Shown here: piece after piece, positions 1 through 9,000 of the stretch
Layout of the letters: every line of letters starts with the position of its first letter
Numbering within the stretch: the first letter of the stretch is position 1
Source: Paracoccaceae bacterium
Lineage (GTDB): Bacteria > Pseudomonadota > Alphaproteobacteria > Rhodobacterales > Rhodobacteraceae
Assembly (NCBI GenBank): GCA_007128995.1
Contig: SKWJ01000390.1
Coordinates: forward strand, 1 to 10,121
Reading direction: 5' to 3'
DNA: 10,121 bases
Position numbers and translations under genes: made by a program
The notes under the pieces: generated by a model
Databases searched by the model: none
What the model was told of the DNA's origin: nothing
Seen by the model: the letters and a program-made list of their open reading frames with translations, nothing else

Positions 1-1
1 C

Positions 2-85
2 CCCGGCCCCCGCGGCCGGCGCACCGGCAGCGGCACCACCGCCGCCGCCCCCTGCCGTACCGGTTCCGCCGCCACTGCCGACACC
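2..85 (-). other. Gly/Ala-rich low-complexity stretch at window edge
   Basis: Following 'AGLLVGVGSGGGTGTAG' is a six-Gly run and then 'AAAGAPAAGAG' up to the window edge. Only Gly, Ala, Ser, Thr, Val, Leu and a single Pro occur. It begins inside core 27, before its conserved Asn, echoing the way the Ser/Gly/Asp linker interrupts core 6. Its full length is unknown because it leaves the window. Confidence 0.8.
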
Positions 86-3000
86 GACCAGCAAGCCTGC
101 GCCCGCCCCTGTGATCGCCAGCGCGGTAGAGAGGACAGCAGAATTGATCTGGGACAGGCTGTCTGCCTTGACCCTGATATCACCGACTGCGCTGTTCAAC
201 TCTGCGCCGTCGACCCGGGCGCGGCTGTCAGACATCACCGCATTGTTCGCAACCGCACCGGCGCCAGAGAACGACACTCCGACCCCCAACGCACCCGCCA
301 AGGCGACAGCCGCCGCTGCAGAGACAGCGTTGACCGTTGCCTCAAATGCCGACAGGATCCCACCGTCCAGACGGATGGTCCACTGTGCGCCCGTCGGATC
401 GGCGAGCGACCAGGCCCGTCCTTCCTCGAGCACCGAAAGTCGCAGGGCCGCAAGGGTCGTGACGTCCGTGGATGTGTCGCCCGTGACCGGCATTCCGGAT
501 GCCACAAGCGCAGCTTTCAGACGTCGCAGCACTTCCGCATCCGCAGCCATATCTGCCGGGTCGACCTTTTCGTCCGGTATGTCCTCGCCGAACTCGTCGC
601 GATCCGCCTGGGTCGTTTCCGTGACATCGAGGGTGGCAGCGCTGTCAAGTTCGGCTGCACTGGGAAGGTCCCCCGTCAGGGTGAAGCGATTTGCCTCGTC
701 CCCGGCGACCGCGCGTATCAGGATGCCGCTGCCGCCACGTCCGGGCGTGCCGTCTGCAGCAAGCGTGCCGCGTGCGGTGATTGTGCTGAATTCGGCCTCG
801 GCAAGAACGTCATTCCGGACTTCGTTCACCGATGACGCCGCCGCAACGCTGAAGGATACCGCCTTTCCGCCAAGCGTGGCAGCAAGGCCGATTGCACCGG
901 TTATCGCGTTGATACGGCTATCGTCCTGTGCGCTGATTTCGATACCGTCAGCAGTGACAGTCGAGCCGCGGATAATCGCTTTGGAACTTGCCGCAATGAA
1001 GTTGCTTGTCGAAGACCCGGCACCCGAGACACCGACAGCGACACCCCCAAGGGCGATCGCCCCGGCAACCGATGCCGTAACAGCATTGATCCGTTGCTCG
1101 CCGAGGGCCCGCACAGTCACTTCGCCGGCGTCCGCAAATATGACCGAGTCTGTGATCTCGGCAACGACGCCTGCCGAGGCGCGGCCCAGCCCGACGCGCT
1201 GCCATGACTGGGTGTCGGCATAATCCTGCACGGCCAGGAAGCTTTCTTCGACCCAGAGGGCACCGTCTGCTGCGCCAGTCAACGCTTCGGAAAGCGCGCT
1301 GCCCTCAAAGATCAGGACCTCGTCACCTACATTTTGCCAGATGCGCCCACTGGTCGTGTCAAGAACACGCTCGCCCGATTGCACCTGAAGCATGCCCGAA
1401 GACCACAGGTGATCGACGTAGTCGGCAGCTGCGATATCGCGCTGCCCGAGATATTCATAGATCTCTCCTTGGCGCAGACCTTCCGTGATCCGGACGGTGT
1501 CGCCCTTTCTGATCAACTGCGTCGGCGGCCCGTTCGTGGCGTGCATGGCCGTGTTGTCCGATCCGGGGACATAGCCGATTTCGTTATAGGCAACCGACAT
1601 GCCGATACCGACGCCAACGCCAACCCCGCCAGCCGCCGCGGCAATCGCGCCAGCGGCAACGACAGCATCGATACGTGACTGCGAGCGCGCCAAGACGCTG
1701 ACATCGCCAGTGTCAAGTTTAACGGACATGCCAAGTACCCGCGCAGCCGTATTGCTTGTGATCCTGTTGCCGGCACCCGCGCCGGCACCCGCGACGGAAA
1801 CCGCCTTTGCCCCCGCCGAAGCACTAAGCGATGCAGCAGCCGCGATGGCGCGTATCGCTGAATCATCCCTTGCACTGACCGTGACATCTCCGGAGCGGGC
1901 TCGGACAGTACCCGTACCTGCATTCTCTGTGGATTTGCGCGCAATTTCGGCGGTCACCGTGCTGGACACAGTGTTGACCGCAACCGTGCCGGCCAAGGAC
2001 ACAGCCACACCCAATCCACCGAAACCAAGTCCCAGTGCCAATGCCCCTGCGATGGCATCTATGCGTGACAGGTCCGCGGCATCGATGGTGATGCTGCCAA
2101 CGTCAATGTCGGTCGAACTGCCGAGAATAGCGGCCGAGGTCTCGCCACCAATCTGGTTGTTGACCGCGACGCCAGACCCGGCGACGGCCACACCTTTCAG
2201 GCCACCGGCAATTGCCGCAGCCCCCGAGAAGACCAGGGTGGCAATGTCCCTGTGCGCCTGTGCCGAAACCTCAAGGCTCTGGACAACAGCGTTACCGGAT
2301 GGGGTGCTGCCAAATGTGGTATTCTCGACCAGTGCATGCACTCGTCCGGCCGGGGTGTCCCCTCCCGGTGGCAAGCTGCCCGGATTGTCCAGACCGATGG
2401 AGTTGCGCGCCACCGAAGCGCCAAGCGCAACACCGACACCAACCTTGCCGAACCCCGCTGCCAGCGATGCCGAAAGGACGAACGCACCAATCCGCTGGCT
2501 GTCGCGCGCATCGACGGAAACACGGGACGCCGCACCATCAAGCTGGGTGTCGGAAATCCGCGCAATCGTATCGCTGTTGACCGCGTTGATTGCAACCGCC
2601 CCGGCACCAGCGACACCGACCCCGACCGCTCCGCCGCCGATGGCGATTGCAGCAGCACCCGCGACCGCCGTAATCGTTGCTCGCGCAGCCTCGAAACCAT
2701 CCGCCGAATGCCTGATGATAAACTGACGACCATCGGCATCGACCAGCGACCAGCGTTGACCGGCCTCGACCGCGGTCAACCGCAGGTCCCGCAGAACCTC
2801 GATATCAGTGCTGCCGTGGCGCACAGTCTCGCCTTGCGCGCGCAGGGCCGCTGCAAGGTTCCGCAGGATTTGCGCATCGCCGCGGCGATCCGCCGAGATT
2901 AGCGTCACTTCGCCGGCTGATGTCTCCAGCAGATACTGTCCGCCCTCAGAGAGCCGAAAGTGCCAGTCCTGATCGGCATTGTCCCGCAGCGTCCATGCAT

Positions 3001-6000
3001 CCTCGGCTCGACGGAGCAAGCTGAACTCCTGAACCACGGTGTTTCTGTCGGTCTTGGCAGGATCCAGTTCGCCGACCACATCCCCCCCTGCTGCAGCGAT
3101 CGCCTGCGCCAATGCAAAGATGACATCTGCAGATGCGTTTCGGTTCGGAGTTGCTGCTGTTTCGTCAAGTTCGTCCGGATCAGGCAGCACCTCTGCGCTG
3201 GACGCATCATCAAGCGCCTCCGCGCTTACCCAAGCTACTGAACGTGCCGGATCGGCACCACCAGAAATTGCGGCAATCCGTGCCTCGCCGCCTTCAGCGG
3301 TCAAACGCACCGTCGTATCCGCGACCGCAGCAGTGTTGACATTTTCCACTGTGTTGAAAGCCGTCGCCACGCCCATTGCCACGGACACGCCAACCTTGCC
3401 AAAGGCCGCCGCGACCGAGGCCGCCGCAGCAACCGCCGTGATCCGCGCGTCGTCGAAGGCGCGCACGCTCAGCACCGCAGCTTCGATCTTGCTACCGCTG
3501 ATGACGGCAGCAGGCGCAAGCGCAATACGGTTCACCACCACAGCGCCGCTGCCCGCGACGCCGATTCCGATCTTGCCGGCCGCAAGTGCCACCGCACCCG
3601 CAACGGTCACCGCATCGATCTGCCCGACACTTTCGGCGGTGACGTTAACCACCCCCACGGCAACGCTCACATCGCTGTCGCGGATCTCGGCCAGCACACC
3701 CGCGGCGCTGCGGGTAAGCGCGGTGCGCTGCCAGAAGTCCTGATTGCCGAAATCCTGCAAGTCAAGCAGGCTGCCCGCCCGCCACAGCGACTCGTCTGAC
3801 AGGTTCAGATCGTCAAAACTCACAGGGGTGAGGTCCGCGTCACCAAGGTAGCGGTAAAGCATTCCGGTGGCATGATTGAGCATGATCTCGCCCTGCACAA
3901 TCCGGGCGGGTAACGGAGCATTCGTCGCGTGATCCGCGAACTCGGCCGCACGCAGCGGCGCTTCAGCCACATAGCGGAAGGCCTGCCCGGATCGGATGCC
4001 TTCGTCGATATAGACGACATCGCCCGAAGCAATCGACATCGGCCTGCCAGTTGTCAGCACATGGTCGGGACCAAGTGCGCTTCGGTCCTGCTGCACAAAG
4101 CCGATGCTATTGATCGCGACAGCGCCGCCGATCGCCGCTCCCACGCCCACCTTGCCGGCTGCAACAGCTGCCGACGCCGCCACGACAACAGCACGGATGC
4201 GCGCATCACCGGCCGCACGAACCGAGAGATCCCCCGAAGCCAGCGCAAGATCGCTGCTGTCAATCCGCGCAGCAACGCCGCCGGTGATCCGGTTATCAGC
4301 AATGGCCCCGGCCCCTGCCACAGCAACACCCACCTTGCCGAAGCCTGCGGCAAAAGACGCCGCCGCCACAATCGCCGAAATCCGCGCAGTGTCGCGGGCC
4401 TCGATCCGGATCTCGGCGCCAGTTCCGGCCCCTTGGCCGCTCAGGCGCAGCCCGCCGGCAAGCCCGGACACTTCGGCTCGGGTTTCCGAGCTGATCACGT
4501 TGCGCGCAAAAGACCCTGCCAGCGATATCGCTACACCGGCCTTGCCGGCCCCGAAGGCAACCGAAGCCGCCCCGGCAAAGGCGCGGATTTCCGAACTGTT
4601 GGCGGCGCTGACCATTAGCCTGCCCCCCACGACCGAAGGAGCGTCGTCGGTAGCCACATCGCGGATGCCGGCACTGGCGTCCACGTCAATACGATTGAGC
4701 GCGACGGTGCCCGAACCCGAGATGGCAACTCCGGTCTTGCCGCCCGCAACCGCTGCGCTGCCGGCGAAGACGATCGCGTTGACAGCCTGCGCCGTGGTTG
4801 CAGAAACTACCACTGCGGCGGCGTCATCAAGCCCGAGCGTCGAGCCGATGATTTCCGCCCGCACGCCACCGTCGGCACCGAAAGCGGTAATGGAGTTGCG
4901 GGCGACCGCTGCGCCAAGCGACACGCCAACACCAGTTTTGCCCAGACCGACCGCAGCCGAAGCCATCAGCACGACCGCATCAACCGCGCGCGCATTCTCG
5001 GCGGTGACCGACAGCCCGCTTCCCAGAGACACAACCGCCAGTCGGGCGCCATCTAGTTCCAGACGATATGATACACCGGGCCCGCCATGCAGTTCCCAGA
5101 CCCCTTCGTCCAGACGCTTGAGGGAAATGTCCCCAGCGAGGATCGACGCTGCCAGTTCTGCCGGGCTGGCATCGCCAAAAGCCTGCGGCAGTTCCTCGCG
5201 CAGGGCTGTGATCAGTTCTGACAGAACGGCGGCGTCCGCGGCCCGGTCGACTGGATCGACGCGCGCAACCTCAAGCGCGCCATCCGCGTCGAAGGTCAGC
5301 CAGAAGACCTCTCCTGCCGCGTCGGTGATCGACCAGCCGCCTGCCAGTGCGGTGCCGTCGGGGCCAATCGGGTCGCCTTGCAGCAAGATGTCACCCGCAG
5401 TGATCTGTGCGGCGGTGGCGTCGATGTGGAGCGTCGCGTCAGCCGTCGCCCCGTTGATCGCCTCGATGACCGCGGCGAGCATCCGGGTGTCGGCCGCGGC
5501 GATACCCAACCGGGCGCCCGTGACGTCCGCGACAGACTGAACCCGTCGGAACTCCTCGATTGGCGCCGTGAAGTAAATGAAGCCAAACCTTCCTTGTACC
5601 GCCAGCTCGCCTGTGTCGGTAAAAAGGAAGATGACCATGAAGTCGCCGGAAACCCCATTTTCGATAAACCATTCGACCCCTTCGGGGGAGGAGGGTCCGC
5701 GCTCGATGGTCACAACACCGGAGTTGATCAACCCCTCATTGTAGTCGAACGGTTCGGGCGCCACCGGGTTAATTTCATCCAGCACGGCCAAAAGGATCGC
5801 GCCATCTGTAATGGCCGCATCGAGCGTTGCCGTGATCGCCCTTACGGTAGCCTCTACCGGCGACAGCGCAGGGCTTTCCAGCGCCAGTTGCACGATCTGG
5901 GTTTCGGTGGCGTTGTCGAGTTTCGCGGCCGTCAGCGCGCCAAGGGGCACATGGGTGCCGAGTGCGCTGCCCTCCACGACCGCGGCAACATCCTGGGCGA

Positions 6001-9000
6001 CGGCATTAAAGGCAAAGGCACCGGCACCAGAAACGGCAATTCCGCTCTTGCCGATCCCGACCGACAGCGACGCCGCTACCGCGATGCTGCGGATGCCCGG
6101 GGCCGACACCACCAGCCGGTCGCCTGAGATCTCAAGCCGGTAAAGCTCGCCCCGCGCGCCGTGCAGGGCCCATGCCCCCTCGCCGCGCTGGCCAAGCCGG
6201 ATTTCGCCGGCGGCGATGGCGGCGTCGATCTCGACCGGTCCGGCATCGCCAAAGGCTTCGGGCGTGCCGACGCGGATCGCATCGACCAGCGTGCGCAGCA
6301 CGGCGGCATCGGCGGCCCTGTCGGCGGGGTCGATACGGGTGACTTCCAGCGCGCCGTCATCGTCGAAGGCCAGCGCAAAGACCTCGCCTGCGGCATCGGT
6401 GATCGACCAGCCCTCGGCCAGGGCAACCCCGTCCGGATCCCGCGCGGCCCCGTCGAGGAACACGGTGCCATCGGTGATCTGGCCCGCGCTGGCGGCGATC
6501 CGCAGCGACGAGTCGGAAATCCCTGCGTTGATCGCATTGATTACCGTCTGCAGCGCGTCAGAATTGGTTTCGGCCAGATCGAGGGTGGTGGCGGTGAGCC
6601 CGGTGCCTTCCAGCGTGAAGGAAAGAATGCCGGTTTCGGTGGCATCGTCGAGCTGTTCCGCCGTCAGGCTGCCAAGCGCGACATCACCGACATCCGGCGC
6701 GGCCCCGCGCGCGGTGACCTGCACCTCGCCAGAGATCAGGATGGGGCCGGAATCGGCCACCCGCGCCGAAACTGTTCCGGCAATGTCATTGACCGCAACA
6801 GAGACGCCCACCGACACCGCGACCGCTGTCTTGCCGAAAGCTGCCCCGACCGAGCCGGCGATGGCGGTGGCGTCGATCCGGCTGTCGTCGAGCGCGGTCA
6901 CCGAAAGGCCGGCCGCCTCGGCTGAGATCAGGTTTGACACCAGCGCATCGGCACCTCCGCGGATACGGTTGGCGACCCCGACACCGGCGCCGCCCACGGA
7001 TACGCCGGTCTTGCCGCCAGTGAGCGCGAGAGTGCCGGCGATGATGGTTGCGTCGATGCGCTGTTCGTTCGTTGCGCTGACCGTCACCGACCCGGCGGCT
7101 GTGATCGCCGCCCCGTCGATGACCGCGCGCACAGCATCCGGAGCATCGGACAGATCGACTCGCTCCCAAAGGTCAGTATCGCCGAAATCCTCGATGGCAA
7201 GGTCGATGCCAACTGGCTGGCCGTCCTCTTCGATCAGATCGGAAGACCGTTCGTTACCCAAGAAGCGATAAAGATCGCCGGTGCGGGCATGTCCGCCGAC
7301 GACCCGCACGACATCCCCCTTTTCGAGGGTGACAGGCGTGTCGTCGCTGGTGTAGCGCGCTGCGGGCGCATCGGCGCGCGCCCGGAGACCAACCAGATTG
7401 TCGGCAACCGCAATACCAAGGCCGACCGCAGTGGAACTTGTCCGCGAGAGCGCAAGGTTGGCAACCGCCGCCAAAACTTCGGCATCGATCGACGCCACAT
7501 TTTGCGCCGTAACCGAAACATCTCCTGTCCGCGCCTCGATGCGGCCCACCTCGCGCATGCTGGCTTCAACACCTCCGGCCACGCGATTGACCGCGATGGC
7601 CCCGCCACCTGATAGCGGGGGAACCGGAATGCTAGGCGGGCTCGGAAGACCCGGCAGACTAGGAAGGAAGAAAAACGGCCCCCCGGTAGCGACGTTGAAG
7701 CCAATATTTGCGCCCAGTTCGGCGTCCCTGACAGTCTGATCTGTCTCGCTGTCGCCCCCACCGGAACCAGAGCCATCACTGCTGCCATCACCAGATCCGG
7801 AACCATCAGTGCTGTCGCTGCCCTGCTCGCCTTCGTCCTTCTTGCTTTCCCCGCCAAGGCTGACCGCCACCGCAACCGCTGTCGACCGTCCGGTGGCACG
7901 GATTTCAGCGCTCCGAACAGCCTCTGCCGCGATGGCGGCAGCCGCCAGCGTCGACATTTGAGTGACATCTGCAAGAACGTCGGAAATCAACTCGTTTCGG
8001 GCGAAGCTGGCAGCAAACGATGCCGACCTTGCGCCGGTACTTCCGGATATGCCGACCGCGATCGAACTCGCAAGTACCTCGGCGGTTATGGCGGCAGAGT
8101 CCTCTGCCCGGACCACAACCGCACCCGACGCCCCGGCCGATCCGCCCCTGATCACGGCACTGGCGGCGCTGGCAGAACGGTTCAACGCCACCACCGGCGC
8201 GATCGAGAGGCTGGCACTGGACTGCAATGTGATCGATGTCGCTATCGCCGCATTGCCGATGCGTGCCACTATTCCGGCGACCGAGTCAGCCGTCACCGAA
8301 ACACCCCCGCCCGAAACATCGAGCGTGCTGTCGATAATCCGGGCCTGGGCCGCGGCGCGGTCACTGCCGGACAGTGACGTGCCAAGGAAGGTGTCGACAA
8401 GATTGAAGAGCAGGTTCTGCGGCTTGTAACCGACAGCATTGAAGGCCAGCGTGATGCCGACGGCCTTGGAATCTCCACCACCGAAGACGGCGGTTTCTGT
8501 GTCGATATCGGCCTCTATTGTCGCACGGTTGGTGGCGTCGACCACGACATCGCCAGCTCTGCTCTTGATCGCGGCAGCCTCGATCTCGGCTGTTGCGCTG
8601 CCCAGAACCAGGTTGGTCGCAATGTTGACATTGACGCCCAGCGTGCTTCCGCCGACAAAGACAGAACCGCCCGAAACCAGGACATGGCCCTTGTTCAGCG
8701 CGTTCAGCCGCGACTGGTTGTCGGCAGTGACCGAAACACCATCGGCGCCCGATGGTGCAGCACCGGCAAAGCTCATGCCAGCGGCATCGACATGCATGTT
8801 CGTCAGCCGGGCCAGTGTTTCGCCGCGCACGTCATTCACCGCCTTCAGCCCTGCGACGGCCGAGCCATCCGAACTTGAGGCGTTCAGGCTCAGCCAGTTG
8901 GGGATCAGGTCAAGCAAAGAGCCTGACGGAAGCTTCAGCCAGTCGCTGCTGCGGTAATCGACCGCGGCAAGATCGACGGTCGTACGAAAATCTACCGATG

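Larger units (their letters stand above)
7367..8929 (-). repeat. Cores 3-7, diverged block with linker insert
   Basis: Five cores, with conserved Asn codons starting at 8612, 8180, 7994, 7586 and 7397. Cores 4 to 5 are 186 bases apart and 6 to 7 are 189 apart, the usual period; 3 to 4 is stretched by the second LAFN motif, and 5 to 6 by the Ser/Gly/Asp and Pro-rich inserts. Core texts include 'LGVNVNIATNLVLGSATAEI', 'SIAPVVALNRSASAASAVI', 'SASFAASFARNELISDVLA', 'GGGAIAVNRVAGGVEA' and 'GLGIAVADNLVGLRA'. None carries the GK signature, so this block is a different subfamily from cores 8-17. It runs directly into module Y1. Confidence 0.75.

Noticed and set aside
1574..5026. CRISPR-like or IS-like direct repeats (recurring 'accttgccgaa' words on the plus strand)
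   Set aside because: The words are the reverse complement of the FGKV codons of the cores. They recur at codon-phased intervals with variable flanks, and there are no identical repeats, unique spacers, terminal inverted repeats or transposase.
5525..5767. Possible transmembrane segment (FMVIFLF and FGFIYF runs)
   Set aside because: The hydrophobic runs are only 6-8 residues, bounded by Asp, Thr, Arg and Glu, too short to span a membrane; they look like beta strands.
111..7271. Long plus-strand open frames (for example 111-1223, 1599-2726, 4104-5540, 6216-7271)
   Set aside because: They share third codon positions with the minus-strand giant frame and are Ala/Thr/Pro/Ser-rich reverse images of Val/Ala/Gly codons. 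In this arrangement an antisense stop needs a Tyr, His or Gln codon on the minus strand, so the shadows stay open through cores and tend to break in or near the Tyr-rich Y and W modules. There is no coherent protein family or start context.
7730..7849. Possible RTX calcium-binding repeat
   Set aside because: Asp and Gly are plentiful but no GGxGxDxUx nonapeptide or regular nine-residue spacing is present; it reads as a flexible linker.
7234..7974. Minus-strand open frame of 246 codons in another frame
   Set aside because: It overlaps the giant frame in a different register, has an Arg/Ser-rich nonsense composition, and crosses the Ser/Gly/Asp linker and Y1 without respecting any module boundary.
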